From assembly GCF_003130705.1 (NCBI RefSeq), contig NZ_CP021354.1:6448001-6512000 (forward strand): a DNA stretch of 64,000 bases, given 5' to 3'. Positions 54,579 through 64,000 of this stretch are shown one piece after another (position 1 is the first letter of the stretch; every line of letters starts with the position of its first letter). This stretch comes from Rhodococcus oxybenzonivorans (GTDB taxonomy: Bacteria; Actinomycetota; Actinomycetes; Mycobacteriales; Mycobacteriaceae). A program made the position numbers and the translations under genes. The notes under the pieces are model-generated. The model was given only the letters and a program-made list of their open reading frames with translations. It was not told where the DNA came from and made no database searches.

Positions 54579-56021
54579 TCAGTCGGTCGAAACCCTGGTG
54601 GGGACCAGTGGTTCTGCTCCTTGTGCCGAAGTTGTCACTTTCCGTGGCAGAAGCAAGCAGCTGACGGCAACCAGGGCTGTGACGACGATGCCCATCACGA
54701 ACACGATCGTGAAGGAAGTCCAGGTCGGCGCAGCCGTACTGGTGCCGGTAGTGAGGATGCTTCCCGAAAGTTGGACGCCGAGTGTGCCACCGACTGCCTT
54801 GACGACAAACGCGAGACCGCTGAATGCCCCGATCCGGCTGACCGGAGACGTCAACGCCACTGTGTTCATTGCCTGCGTCAGTGTGATCCCACCCGAAGCG
54901 CCAATGAGGATGGTCGCTCCCATGACCATGAGGAAATGTCCGTTTGCAGTGAGAAGAAGGACGAACGACGCCCCGGCCAGAATGACACCCGTGAGCATGG
55001 TGGTTCGTCCACCGACCCGAAGATCGAGCCAACCTGTCAGCGGTGCTACAACGGCGCCGGCCAAGCCGAGGGGGAGCAGGAGAAGGCTCGTCGTGAACTC
55101 GGAGGCGCCAAGACCGAACCCTGTGTCGGTCGGTTGTTGCACCAGCATGGGTACCGCCAGAAACAGCGCATTGGTAGCGAACCCACACAGCAGATACACG
55201 AGGCAGCTCACTGCAAGTGGCCGCGTCGCAAGCAAGCGCACGTCGATGAGCGGCTCGGACGAACGAAGCTCGAGGACGACGAAGGTTGTCAACAGCGCAA
55301 CGCACACAAGCACTGTTGTTCCGAATTCAATAGAAAGCCAACCCCATTCGGGCGCTTTGGTGATGCCGACGAGAATGACGGCCATTCCGCTGCCGAGGAA
55401 AGTCGCGCCCGTGTAGTCGACGCGGCCGTGATTGGCAGGAGGACACGATGGCACCAGGCGCCACGCGGCGACGAAGATGACGGTGATGATGACGAAGGGG
55501 ACTGAGAACAACCAACGCCACGGGAGAACGCTCACGAGCAGCCCGGAGCCGACGAGCGCAAACGCCGTCCCAGCGTAGATGAAGGCAATGACCGAACCAT
55601 TGCCCGACTTGATCCGGGCTTCGGTCTGAGTATCGCGAATAATCCCGAAGGCAAGGGGGACGACCGCGAGGCCAACTCCCTGCAGGAGCTGTCCCAAGGT
55701 AAGCATCAAGATCGAATTCGAAAGACCCGAGACTGCGGTTCCGGTTGCGACGATTGCGAGTACGGCAAGGAGGATCGACTTCTTGTCGCGAATGTCGGAC
55801 AGGCGGCCGATCAAGGGGGTGGCCACAGCACCCGTGAGCAGCACACCGGTAATCACCCACGCGATTTGAGCTTCTGTTGCGCCGAGGGACTCTTGAATCA
55901 GCGGTAGAGCAGGGGAAAGGATCGATTCGAGACCCTTGTAGGCAAATACTGAGGCAACAACGACCGCAAGCGTCAGCGTTGGATTGACGCGGCGCCCCTG
56001 CGATCTTTCGGATAATGTCAC
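54579..56021 (-). CDS. MFS transporter (DHA2-like multidrug exporter)
   Basis: 480 residues from GTG 56021, which has GGAGG 9 bp upstream; an ATG at 56087 is in frame but weaker. About 14 membrane spans. Motif A appears as GRLSDIRDKKS after the second span, and ITLTQAMNTVAL lies in a late helix. Such proteins export drugs or metabolites by proton antiport. Divergent from the kinase-LuxR gene 460 bp away, which may regulate it. Confidence 0.86.
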   Translation of the reverse strand: MTLSERSQGRRVNPTLTLAVVVASVFAYKGLESILSPALPLIQESLGATEAQIAWVITGVLLTGAVATPLIGRLSDIRDKKSILLAVLAIVATGTAVSGLSNSILMLTLGQLLQGVGLAVVPLAFGIIRDTQTEARIKSGNGSVIAFIYAGTAFALVGSGLLVSVLPWRWLFSVPFVIITVIFVAAWRLVPSCPPANHGRVDYTGATFLGSGMAVILVGITKAPEWGWLSIEFGTTVLVCVALLTTFVVLELRSSEPLIDVRLLATRPLAVSCLVYLLCGFATNALFLAVPMLVQQPTDTGFGLGASEFTTSLLLLPLGLAGAVVAPLTGWLDLRVGGRTTMLTGVILAGASFVLLLTANGHFLMVMGATILIGASGGITLTQAMNTVALTSPVSRIGAFSGLAFVVKAVGGTLGVQLSGSILTTGTSTAAPTWTSFTIVFVMGIVVTALVAVSCLLLPRKVTTSAQGAEPLVPTRVSTD

Positions 56022-56481
56022 TTCTGGTCCTCCGGAGAGATGATGGTGATTGCCGTCGATTGCACCCGACTGAACTTCACTGATCATCTGGTTTCTGTTG
56101 CGTAGCGCGACTCCTTGGTTTCCAGCGAGCAGGGTTGGTCGGGACCAGAGCTGATCGGGCAGCCAGGCCCGTCAGCTCGGACGTGCGAGACCGTGGTGAT
56201 CCGCGACACACAGAGACAGTATTCCTGGTTGGAGCAACGACAAATGTCCGCCGGAGACACACTGCCCTCGACTTTGTGTCCCCGAGGGGGTAGCCAGCCG
56301 TTAGTGCGAGTTCGTGACGGTGCATTTTAGGATTGCGGGGCCGTCGAATTTCCAGTTTGCGGTCTTCAGCCCACGGCCGTCGCACACTGTTGGGTGACGC
56401 CTCCAGCGATATCCTGGTTATCCAGGAGGTGTCGGCCGACACCTCGACAAACCCCTCAACAGGGCAAAGAGCGCATCGTAG
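56022..56481. other. Divergent intergenic region, MFS/kinase-LuxR
   Basis: 460 bases without a recognised gene. It contains both promoters. No clear dyad longer than 8 bp was noticed. Confidence 0.4.
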
Positions 56482-59400
56482 ATGGCGACCGACAATGATC
56501 CCTTCGCAACACAGCGTGTCGACAACGCTGTGTTGGTGACGGACCTGGAATCGGCGGGATTTTCCAATGCCGAGGAGATCGGGCGCGGTGGCTTCGGCGT
56601 CGTGTATCGCTGCACGCAGACCGCTCTGGACCGCACTGTCGCGGTGAAGGTTCTCACCGCAGACTTCGACGACAACGAGAATCGGGAACGATTCCTCCGC
56701 GAACAGCGGGCGATGGGGAGGCTGACAGGGCACCCGAACATCGCGAATGTCCTGCAGATAGGTACCACCGACAGTGGTCGGCTCTTTCTTGTGATGCCCT
56801 ACTACGCCCGTGGCTGCCTCGACACGCGAGTCCGCCGGCACGGACCTCTCCCACTGGACGAGGCCCTTCGCTTCGGGGTGAAGATAGCGGGCGCCCTCGA
56901 AACAGCACACCGGCTCGGCATCCTGCACCGCGATATCAAACCCGCGAACATCTTGCTCTCCGACTACGACGAGCCCGCACTGGCCGACTTCGGTATCGCG
57001 CGCATTCAGGGGAGTTTCGAAACCGCCACCGGTACCGTCACCGGCTCACCTGCGTTTACCGCGCCCGAGGTTCTAGCCGGGAAGTCGCCGAGCCCGGCCT
57101 CGGACGTCTATGGGCTGGGCGCCACTCTCTTCTGCGCATTGACCGGCCATGCTGCTTTCGAGCGGCGCAGCGGTGAGCAGCTGGTCGCGCAGTTCGTTCG
57201 CATCACCACCGAGCCCGTTCCGGACCTTCGGGAACAGGACATCGCTGAAGACGTCAGTGCGGCGGTGGAACGGGCGATGGCCACATCCGCACCAGACCGG
57301 CACTCCGCCGCCACCCTCGGTGAGGCCCTCCGGCGCGCGCAATTCGACCACGGTTTCGCGGTCGACGACATGGCGCTCCACACCGGTTCCGGAGGTGAAC
57401 GGCCGCAAGAGGCCCTGCCGAACTCCATGGTTGTTCGTCCCGCCGGAGGCGGTTCCTATCCTGGCCCGACTCGGTTGCCGGGCAGGACGACAGGGAACTT
57501 GCCGGTGGAGCTGACTAGTTTCGTCGGTCGCAGGCATGAACTGTCGGAAGTGAAACGCTCCCTGGAAACATCGCACTTGGTGACACTGACCGGTTTCGGA
57601 GGCGTCGGCAAAACACGCCTCGCACTCAGGGCAGCTGACAGTGTGCGACGCGGATTCAACGACGGAGTATGGCTGGTGGAGTTCGCCGAGCTATCGGACG
57701 GTTCATTGGTGGCAGACCTTGTGGCTGCAGCTTTAGGCTTGCGGGATCAACGGGCGAGCAACCAGCTCGACGGCCTGTTGAACTTTCTGGCTCCACGCGA
57801 GCTCTTACTGGTGCTCGACAACTGTGAGCAGGTAGTGGACGCGGCGGCAGAGCTGTCCGCAACCCTTCTTCGCGGCTGTCCGCAATTGCGTATCCTCGCC
57901 ACCAGTCGCGAGCCTCTCGGCATCGCCGGGGAAGCTGTTCTGCGCGTCCCGCCGCTCACCATTCCCGAGCATGTGCCCTCACTTCGAGGAACACCTAGCT
58001 ACGACGCCGTCACATTGTTCGCCGAACGCGCCGCCACGGCTCTCCCGACGTTCACACTGACCGAGGACAACGCGGGCACGGTCGCCCAGATCTGCCATCG
58101 GCTCGACGGATTACCGTTGCCCATCGAACTCGCTGCGGCCCGGGTGCGAGCCATGTCGCCAGAGCAAATCCTCCAGCGGCTGACCGACCGCTACACGCTG
58201 CTGTCCCGCAGCAGCCGAACCGCCCCGACCCGGCAGCAAACGATGCGTCTGTGCGTCGACTGGAGCTACGACTTGTGCAACCCCGTAGAGCGGTTGCTGT
58301 GGGCCCGGCTTTCGGTGTTCGCGGGGAGCATCGAACTGGATGCGGCCGAGCAGATTTGCGGTAGTGACATGAATGCGCAGGAGGTACTCGATGCGCTGAC
58401 CTCTCTGGTCGACAAGTCGATCCTTATTCGGGAGGAGTCCGGCGCAGTAGTGCGCTTCCGGTTGCTCGACATCCTGCGGGACTATGGCAGGGAATTCGCG
58501 CAGAGAAACGAGGAGTACGCAGATCTGCGCTGTCGCCACCGAGACTGGTACCGGCAGTTGGCGCTCGAGGCAGAGTCGGATTGGATCAGCCCCCGACAGC
58601 TCGACTGGATTTCCCGCTTGGATCGCGAACAGACCAACCTTCGCGAGGTGATGGAGTTCTGCCTGGGTGACGATCCTGAGATCGGACTGACGATCGCCGC
58701 CGCCCTCCAGCCGTTCTGGCAGGCGCGTGGACTGTTCAGCGAGGGTCGGCGCTGGCTCGACCGACTCCTTGCTGTGCCGTGGAAGACTCCGACGGTGGAG
58801 CGGGTGAAGGCCTTGCATGCACACAGCGTCCTGGCCGAACTGCAGGGCGACCTGACCGCGGCCTCCGCCTCGGTAGCCGAGGCACGCATGGTGGCCCAGA
58901 GGGTTTCCGACTCTACGGCAGATGCATTCGTCGCCCGAGCCGAAGGAACACTCGCTCTGTACCGCGGCGATTTTGCGCGGGCGCGATCACTGCTGGAAAC
59001 CGCGATCGAAAAGTTCGGCGCTCACGATTTCTCGCACATCGAGGTGCTTCACATGCTCGGACGGGCATGTGACCAGGCGGGTGACGAACGAGGAGCGAAC
59101 GAGTGCTATTCACAGGCACTCGCGATCACCGAGTCCTGCGGCGAGGTCGTACACCGCGCCGCGACCCTCCGGGCACTGGGCATCGCCGCATGGCGACGAT
59201 CAGACCACCCCGGCACGGTTGAACTGCTGCGGCACGCACTGCAGTTGTCCCGTGAGGTAGGCGATCTCCGTACGACCGCAACGTGCCTCGAGGTCCTTGC
59301 CTGGATCGCAGCCGAGAACAAAGATGCGCGGCGTGCAGCTGTACTGATAGGTGCCGCGGAGGAAATGGCGCAGTCCGTAGGGACTTTCACGCTGTGGTTC

Positions 59401-59790
59401 CCGAACCTGCTCCATTATCACGACGAGTGCGAGCGCAGAACGATGCAGGCGCTCGGCGAACCGACATTCGCGGCTTCCCGAAGGGACGGCCGAGGCCTCG
59501 GATTCAATGCTGCCATCGCCTATGCCCTCGGTGAGAAAACGCCCACGCCGCCGCCCACACCTGGGGAGACCGCGAAGTTGACCAAGAGAGAACGTCAGAT
59601 AGCAGAGGCCGTCGCGGAGGGCCTGACCAACAGGGCCATCGCCACCCGATTGGTCATTTCCCCGCGCACCGTTCAAGGCCACGTCGAGCACATTCTGTCC
59701 AAGCTCGGGTTCAACAGCCGCGCGCAGATCGCAGCGTGGGTCGTCGAACAGAAGCCGACTAGGCATCAGCCTCCAGTGTGTTCTGATTGA
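56482..59790 (+). CDS. Ser/Thr kinase fused to STAND ATPase and LuxR HTH
   Basis: 1102 residues. Kinase domain (about 25-280): GRGGFGVVYRC, VAVKVL, HRDIKPANIL, DFGIAR and SPAFTAPEVL, close to PknK. Then a NB-ARC/AfsR-like ATPase with ELTSFVGRRHELSEVKRSLE, P-loop LTGFGGVGKTRLAL near 370 and LLVLDNCEQVVDAA, TPR helices, and a LuxR HTH at about 1030-1090 (LTKRERQIAEAVAEGLTNRA, ISPRTVQGHVEHILSKL). So one chain joins kinase, STAND switch and DNA-binding domain. Its 3' end overlaps the convergent PucR gene by 32 bp. Probably a transcription factor controlled by (auto)phosphorylation; target unknown. Confidence 0.9.
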   Translation: MATDNDPFATQRVDNAVLVTDLESAGFSNAEEIGRGGFGVVYRCTQTALDRTVAVKVLTADFDDNENRERFLREQRAMGRLTGHPNIANVLQIGTTDSGRLFLVMPYYARGCLDTRVRRHGPLPLDEALRFGVKIAGALETAHRLGILHRDIKPANILLSDYDEPALADFGIARIQGSFETATGTVTGSPAFTAPEVLAGKSPSPASDVYGLGATLFCALTGHAAFERRSGEQLVAQFVRITTEPVPDLREQDIAEDVSAAVERAMATSAPDRHSAATLGEALRRAQFDHGFAVDDMALHTGSGGERPQEALPNSMVVRPAGGGSYPGPTRLPGRTTGNLPVELTSFVGRRHELSEVKRSLETSHLVTLTGFGGVGKTRLALRAADSVRRGFNDGVWLVEFAELSDGSLVADLVAAALGLRDQRASNQLDGLLNFLAPRELLLVLDNCEQVVDAAAELSATLLRGCPQLRILATSREPLGIAGEAVLRVPPLTIPEHVPSLRGTPSYDAVTLFAERAATALPTFTLTEDNAGTVAQICHRLDGLPLPIELAAARVRAMSPEQILQRLTDRYTLLSRSSRTAPTRQQTMRLCVDWSYDLCNPVERLLWARLSVFAGSIELDAAEQICGSDMNAQEVLDALTSLVDKSILIREESGAVVRFRLLDILRDYGREFAQRNEEYADLRCRHRDWYRQLALEAESDWISPRQLDWISRLDREQTNLREVMEFCLGDDPEIGLTIAAALQPFWQARGLFSEGRRWLDRLLAVPWKTPTVERVKALHAHSVLAELQGDLTAASASVAEARMVAQRVSDSTADAFVARAEGTLALYRGDFARARSLLETAIEKFGAHDFSHIEVLHMLGRACDQAGDERGANECYSQALAITESCGEVVHRAATLRALGIAAWRRSDHPGTVELLRHALQLSREVGDLRTTATCLEVLAWIAAENKDARRAAVLIGAAEEMAQSVGTFTLWFPNLLHYHDECERRTMQALGEPTFAASRRDGRGLGFNAAIAYALGEKTPTPPPTPGETAKLTKRERQIAEAVAEGLTNRAIATRLVISPRTVQGHVEHILSKLGFNSRAQIAAWVVEQKPTRHQPPVCSD

Positions 59791-61729
59791 GCCGATGAAG
59801 TTTCAGCGCGAGACGGAGTTCGCTCGTTCGATCCACCGTTCTCCAATCGTCTCCCAATAGGTCCTTCAACCGCTGCATTCGCTGTTTCACCGTACTGACG
59901 TGAACATGCAGAACTTCCGACGCCGCTGTCGGACTTCCATCCGTTGCAAGGAGGGCCTCGAGAGTGCTCAACAATTCGGTGTGGTGTGCCGCGTCGTACC
60001 GGGCCACTGGGGCAAGCGTCGTCCGCACGAATCGATCCACATTCGGTCGATTGCTCAGAACCAGTCCGACGAACCCGAGATCTTCCAAGGTGCCCGACAT
60101 GGCACCGCCCTGTATCCGTTCCATTGCATCACTGCAGGTCACTGCCTCGTCGAACAGCTCACGCACGCCGGCTACCGCGCGCGCCGGTCCCGCGCCGGCC
60201 ACCGATGGCGTCACCCGTCCGGCGCGCGCGATTGCCGAGGACAGCTCCGCGGAATTCGACCGCGGATCATTTCCTGGAATCAGGGCTACTACCGACGACT
60301 TGTTTCCGCGCTGCAGGATATGGCTTTGCCCGGCCAAGCCCCCTCGGATCTTCGCTGCTTCGTCTGCGAGGTAAGCAAGCCGACGTTGCTGCAAGGGTGC
60401 TCGCACGACATGAACGGTGTACGGCTGACGCAGCTCCATTCGCAGCTGCGCGGCGCGGTGGATAAGGCGGCTGGGAGCTTCGTCGCCAGACAGGAGATCG
60501 TCGATGAAGTCGTCGCGACGAAAACCCGCGGCTCCGGCCTCTGCCTCGGCCAAGAGTAGGAGCAAGGCGGCGACGACTGCTGCACGTTCGAGGATCTGAA
60601 TGTCTGGCTTCGCGGGGGTCTCGTCACCTTGGTAGTACAGAATGCCGAGAAGTCTGGCAGCCGCCAAGATCGGGATTGCTACCAGGCTCCCGGACGTTTG
60701 AGTGGTCCGCGCGAGAGCCGCTTGACGAATCAACTCGGGAGGCTGCGCAGTTCCGCTGAGGTCGCCGACGTCAGCGAGTAGGCGGTCGTCCGGATCGAAC
60801 ACAGCCAACTCACCGCCGACGATCTTGACGACTTCCTGAACGAGATTGTCGATGTTTCCGCCGGCCAAGGCGACCTGGGATAGCGTGAAGTGAGCCGTGG
60901 TCGCGCGCTCGGACTCGGCGTTACTCCGGGCCAGCTCTCGGTTCGCGTCCTCGAGTGACCGGAGTGCAGTCTTGGTTTCCTCGGCAAGCCTGGAGCGTTC
61001 GATCGAGATGGCGGCATGCCCAGCCAGCGAGTGCAGAAGGTCCAGATCCGCTGGAGTGTAGGCACGTTCGTCACGGTTGGCGGCGATCAACGCACCGAGC
61101 CGTTTAGACCCGTTGACCAGGGGCACGCCGACGGTCGCAACGATTTTCTCCCGCTCCATGACCCGGTCGACATCCGGAAAATGCACAAAATTCGGATCGC
61201 CGAAGTACCTCGTAACGATTAACGGCATTCCGCTCTCTATTATCCGCCCTGTCATCGCCATCCCCGCCGGTACACGAAGATCGAGAAGCTCGGAAGTCAT
61301 GCCCCCCGAGGTCGCACCCAGGTGAGCGTATTCACCGTCTCGTTCCGCTAACCAGAGGTAAACGACGTCGGCGCGAAGAAGCCTCCGCGCACGATCGGCA
61401 ATACCGCCGAGAAGCCTGTCCGGATCGTCTTCCGAGGTGATGTCAGCGACGGTGTCCAACAGTGCGCGATACCGATCATCTCGCGCCTCGTGCTGCCCGG
61501 CGACTTCTCTGACGAGAGCAAGCAGGGCCGGATGGAACCCAGGCTCCTCAGCGTTGACCGGGAGCTCCGAAGTCGCGCTCAAGATCTCGATGACCGTGCG
61601 CTCGACCTCCCGGAGATCCGAGCCCGTGCGGGAGACTACGCGCACCAGCTCAGAGGCGACTCGCAGGATGTTGGTGGCTGTACCACCCGCGAGATTCTCG
61701 GAAGATGCGAGCCGCAATTCGTGTTTCAT
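59759..61729 (-). CDS. GAF-PucR/CdaR-type transcriptional regulator
   Basis: 656 residues. A GAF-like sensor lies at about residues 90-240 (RARRLLRADVVYLWLAERDG, VATVGVPLVNGSKRLGALIA). A middle region resembles the CdaR GGDEF-like fold (HVVRAPLQQRRLAYLADEAA), and the C-terminal PucR HTH is at about 565-645 (LSTLEALLATDGSPTAASEV, HVHVSTVKQRMQRLKDLLGD). Divergent from the acyl-CoA ligase, which is the probable target, with an aromatic or acyl compound as possible ligand. Confidence 0.87.
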   Translation of the reverse strand: MKHELRLASSENLAGGTATNILRVASELVRVVSRTGSDLREVERTVIEILSATSELPVNAEEPGFHPALLALVREVAGQHEARDDRYRALLDTVADITSEDDPDRLLGGIADRARRLLRADVVYLWLAERDGEYAHLGATSGGMTSELLDLRVPAGMAMTGRIIESGMPLIVTRYFGDPNFVHFPDVDRVMEREKIVATVGVPLVNGSKRLGALIAANRDERAYTPADLDLLHSLAGHAAISIERSRLAEETKTALRSLEDANRELARSNAESERATTAHFTLSQVALAGGNIDNLVQEVVKIVGGELAVFDPDDRLLADVGDLSGTAQPPELIRQAALARTTQTSGSLVAIPILAAARLLGILYYQGDETPAKPDIQILERAAVVAALLLLLAEAEAGAAGFRRDDFIDDLLSGDEAPSRLIHRAAQLRMELRQPYTVHVVRAPLQQRRLAYLADEAAKIRGGLAGQSHILQRGNKSSVVALIPGNDPRSNSAELSSAIARAGRVTPSVAGAGPARAVAGVRELFDEAVTCSDAMERIQGGAMSGTLEDLGFVGLVLSNRPNVDRFVRTTLAPVARYDAAHHTELLSTLEALLATDGSPTAASEVLHVHVSTVKQRMQRLKDLLGDDWRTVDRTSELRLALKLHRLNQNTLEADA

Positions 61730-61979
61730 GATCGCCTCATCTCATCCTGCGCGCATTCAGCCGCAGCAGTTGCCTTCACCATACGGTGCATGTCCACCAC
61801 GGACCAGAATCGGCGCAAGTACCGTCTCCGTCGGACATATCGACACGGACGCGACGAACGTAGGCTTCGGCGGAGGCCCGATTGACGCACGAAGTGTAGG
61901 GCAGCCCGAACACGTTGTGGGTGCTCGACGAGACACCGAGAACGATCCGAGATATGTACGCCAATCTGTGAGGTGCACG

Positions 61980-63563
61980 TTGGACGCCGTTGCCTGCGCA
62001 ACATTCGCACGAACCTGGAACGAGACGGTCGCGGTTCACGCGAGCGAGACCTTCTTGGTCTTCGAAGGGTCGACGAACGACGTCACGCAATGGACCTATG
62101 AGGAGTTCGATCGAATCGTCGATTCGACGGCCGCCGCGCTCGAAGAGGCGGGGGTTGCGCCCGGGTCAGCGGTCCACGTCGTCTTGAAGAATTGTCCCGC
62201 CTTCGTGGCGGTGTGGCTCGCTGCGGCGCGCATCGGCGCAACCGCCATCTTCGCCGATCCGGCGTCCTCCGCCAGGGACATCGCGATGCATATTCGTCGA
62301 ACGACACCGACTGTGGCGCTGTGCGGTTCCCGGAATGCCGACACGTACCTCCAGGGCATCAAGCGTGCGTCCGACGAGGGTGTGGGGCCGGCACTCGATA
62401 TAGGACTTATTGTCCTGAAGGAAGACTCGATCGACGTGCTTCCTGGCAGCCTCCTGGTCTCCCGCGACCGCCTCCCACGTCTTGTCGACGAACCAGGCCC
62501 GCATGACCGGCTGGCAGTGATGTTCACGTCTGGAACGACATCCGAGCCCAAAGCTGTTGTGCTGACGCAGTGCAACTATGCACACGTCGCCCAGGCGATG
62601 GCGAAGGCCGCCGACCTGAGACCGGGGGATCGCTGGTTGGTCACACTTCCACTGTTCCATGCGAACGCCCAATACTATTGCTTTGCTCCGGCGATCGCGG
62701 TAGGTGCAAGCGTGGCCCTGACCCACACATTCTCGGCCTCTCAGTGGGGTAAGCAGGCCGCCCGACTCGAGGCCACCCACGCCAGCTTATTCGCGGCACC
62801 GATTCGGATGATTCTTGCGCGGCGTCCCGAGGACACACCACAATTGAATCTCAGGCATGTGTGGTTCGCCCAGAGCCTCGCTCCCGGTCACTTCGACGAG
62901 TTCGCGTCGATGGTGGGATGTGCACCGCGCCAGCTGTACGGAATGACCGAAACCGTTGCCATGGTCACGGCGGAACGCCGTGAAGACGCGAGTCCGGTCT
63001 TCATCGGCAACCCCAGTGACGCAGGGCGGAGAACCGCCATTGTCGATCCCCACAGCCTCGAGCCCGTCGAAACGGAAACCCCCGGTCTCTTGTTGGTAGC
63101 CGGCACCCCCGGGTGTGACCTTTTTGCGGAATATCTCTCGGATCAGAAGGCGACGTCGGCCGCACTTCTCGAAGAAGGCGGCGAGACGTGGCTACGAACT
63201 GGCGACCTGGTGGTGTCCGATCAGGACGGGCGCCTGCGATTCGTCGGCCGGGTCGACGACGTCATCAAGGTCTCCGGCGAGAACGTCAGCCTCACCGAGG
63301 TCGAGGCCGCATTGGCGCAGGCCCCGGGTGTTCTGGAGGTCGCGGTCGTCCCGCGGCCGGACCCCATTCGGGACGTTGTTCCCGTCGCCTATGTAGTAGC
63401 GCGGAACGTGGAGCCTCCGCTCGACATCGACGAGCTCACCGCCTGGGCATCGAATAACCTTCCACCACAGGCATGTCCACGCGATTGGCACCAGGTGGCG
63501 GAACTTCCACGAACAAGTGTCGGCAAGATCAGACGCTCACAGCTGAGGTGTGAGGACGCGTAA
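61980..63563 (+). CDS. AMP-dependent acyl-CoA synthetase/ligase
   Basis: 527 residues. TTG at 61980 is chosen because GAGG lies 6 bp upstream; a GTG at 61968 lacks a ribosome site. ANL motifs: MFTSGTTSEPKAVVLTQ (P-loop), YGMTETVAMVT (A5), ETWLRTGDLVVSDQDGRLRF (A7), GRVDDVIKVSGENVSLTEVE (A8) and Lys of the late SVGKIRRSQLR (A10). It makes an acyl-CoA by way of an acyl-adenylate. Compared with typical long-chain ligases the N-terminal domain is normal; substrate unknown. Divergent from the PucR-type regulator. Confidence 0.87.
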   Translation: MDAVACATFARTWNETVAVHASETFLVFEGSTNDVTQWTYEEFDRIVDSTAAALEEAGVAPGSAVHVVLKNCPAFVAVWLAAARIGATAIFADPASSARDIAMHIRRTTPTVALCGSRNADTYLQGIKRASDEGVGPALDIGLIVLKEDSIDVLPGSLLVSRDRLPRLVDEPGPHDRLAVMFTSGTTSEPKAVVLTQCNYAHVAQAMAKAADLRPGDRWLVTLPLFHANAQYYCFAPAIAVGASVALTHTFSASQWGKQAARLEATHASLFAAPIRMILARRPEDTPQLNLRHVWFAQSLAPGHFDEFASMVGCAPRQLYGMTETVAMVTAERREDASPVFIGNPSDAGRRTAIVDPHSLEPVETETPGLLLVAGTPGCDLFAEYLSDQKATSAALLEEGGETWLRTGDLVVSDQDGRLRFVGRVDDVIKVSGENVSLTEVEAALAQAPGVLEVAVVPRPDPIRDVVPVAYVVARNVEPPLDIDELTAWASNNLPPQACPRDWHQVAELPRTSVGKIRRSQLRCEDA

Positions 63564-63622
63564 CGGTCACGTCCATCGAACACCCTGCAGAATCCCGGGA
63601 GCGCGCGCCAGGCCAGAGAACA

Positions 63623-64000
63623 CTAGTTCCAGTCCACTACCTGGTCCAGCACCTCGGGACAATTCTTCTCCAACGCGTCGACATAACTCCGAATATGATC
63701 ACGCATGAGGCGCTCAGCTTTTTCGGAATCACCACTCTTGATGGCGTCGGCGATTTGATCGTGCGATACCGGCAATTCTTCTCGGGGAATCTTCTCGTCG
63801 GCGGATTCATCGACATATATGCTGCGGAGTCCGTCCGCGAATAACAGTAAGATCGGGTCGCCGGTGAACCGGGCCACTGAAAAGTGGAAACTTCCGGACT
63901 CCGCGTTGTCCCCGATCCCGTCCGCCTCGTCAGGATCCCAGGGTATACCCGACTTCACGCGTTCACTCGCGAGCCGAGCCATCAAAGGCTCGACCTGCAG
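63623..64000 (-). CDS. GntR-family regulator, FCD domain, partial
   Basis: The 3' part of a gene running off the right edge; 125 codons seen. It has the helical FCD features: FHFSVARFTGDPILLLFADG, HDQIADAIKSGDSEKAERLM and RDHIRSYVDALEK. The N-terminal wHTH lies outside. The two His residues (SFHFSVAR, ...MRDHI) are the metal ligands of FCD regulators. It follows the acyl-CoA ligase gene convergently and may belong to another cluster. Confidence 0.85.
   Translation of the reverse strand: MQVEPLMARLASERVKSGIPWDPDEADGIGDNAESGSFHFSVARFTGDPILLLFADGLRSIYVDESADEKIPREELPVSHDQIADAIKSGDSEKAERLMRDHIRSYVDALEKNCPEVLDQVVDWN

Noticed and set aside
1..64000. CRISPR arrays, tRNA or rRNA genes, complete insertion sequences or attachment sites
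   Set aside because: Looked for repeat-spacer patterns, tRNA-like cloverleaf ends with CCA-type boxes, transposase motifs and flanking inverted repeats; none was convincing.

Overview
This is a high-GC actinobacterial chromosome segment, almost certainly from a Rhodococcus. The best indicators are an Fe-type nitrile hydratase/aldoxime dehydratase/amidase cluster of the R. erythraei/R. globerulus kind, a PknK-type Ser/Thr kinase of the mycobacterial type, a glucosylglycerate hydrolase, a DUF222/HNH gene with an actinobacterial SOS box, and frequent GTG starts. No rRNA, tRNA, CRISPR array, prophage or intact insertion sequence was seen.

Layout. 1-2978: 5' end of a thiolase, then an amino-acid ABC transporter (binding protein fused to permease, plus ATPase). 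2992-6591: a FadR-type repressor divergent from the lutABC L-lactate oxidation operon, with twin perfect operators between them. 6633-14382: housekeeping and envelope genes (alpha/beta hydrolase, PHP phosphoesterase, PhoX phosphatase, secreted GH25 lysozyme, glucosylglycerate hydrolase, amino-acid permease). 14495-20418: a copper-resistance operon (CsoR box, copZ, His-rich exported protein, CopA, CsoR, CopB-type ATPase). 20604-21929: SOS-boxed HNH gene. 22080-22591: decayed fdhD. 22829-26305: pknK. 26605-27378: a CocE-hydrolase remnant joined to an AbiEii-toxin-like remnant.

27536-36779 is a catabolic region: hydrolase/TetR pair, then enoyl-CoA hydratase, hydrolase, acyl-CoA ligase and Old Yellow Enzyme on the minus strand, facing a TetR regulator, an SDR and a quinone-oxidoreductase-like enzyme on the plus strand. 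The two arms share a 14-bp operator-like sequence. 37019-44678 carries gnd, zwf, hps and phi, the enzymes of a dissimilatory ribulose monophosphate (RuMP) cycle for formaldehyde oxidation, plus a regulator joining a histidine-kinase-like ATPase to a LuxR HTH. A TGGCC-N4-GGCCA dyad lies upstream of gnd, of zwf and of phi/regulator. A MarR/extradiol-dioxygenase pair and a truncated conservon GTPase sit within this region.

45609-52790 is the aldoxime-nitrile pathway: amidase, aldoxime dehydratase, nitrile hydratase alpha and beta, and a P47K-type activator on the minus strand, with a divergent AraC regulator. Together they convert aldoxime to nitrile to amide to acid. 52879-64000 holds a small helical protein, a MerR regulator, a DUF3263-like gene, an MFS exporter, a Ser/Thr kinase fused to a STAND ATPase and LuxR HTH, a GAF/PucR regulator divergent from an acyl-CoA ligase, and the 3' part of a GntR/FCD regulator.

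All functional calls come from reading motifs and remembered family features; no database search was possible.
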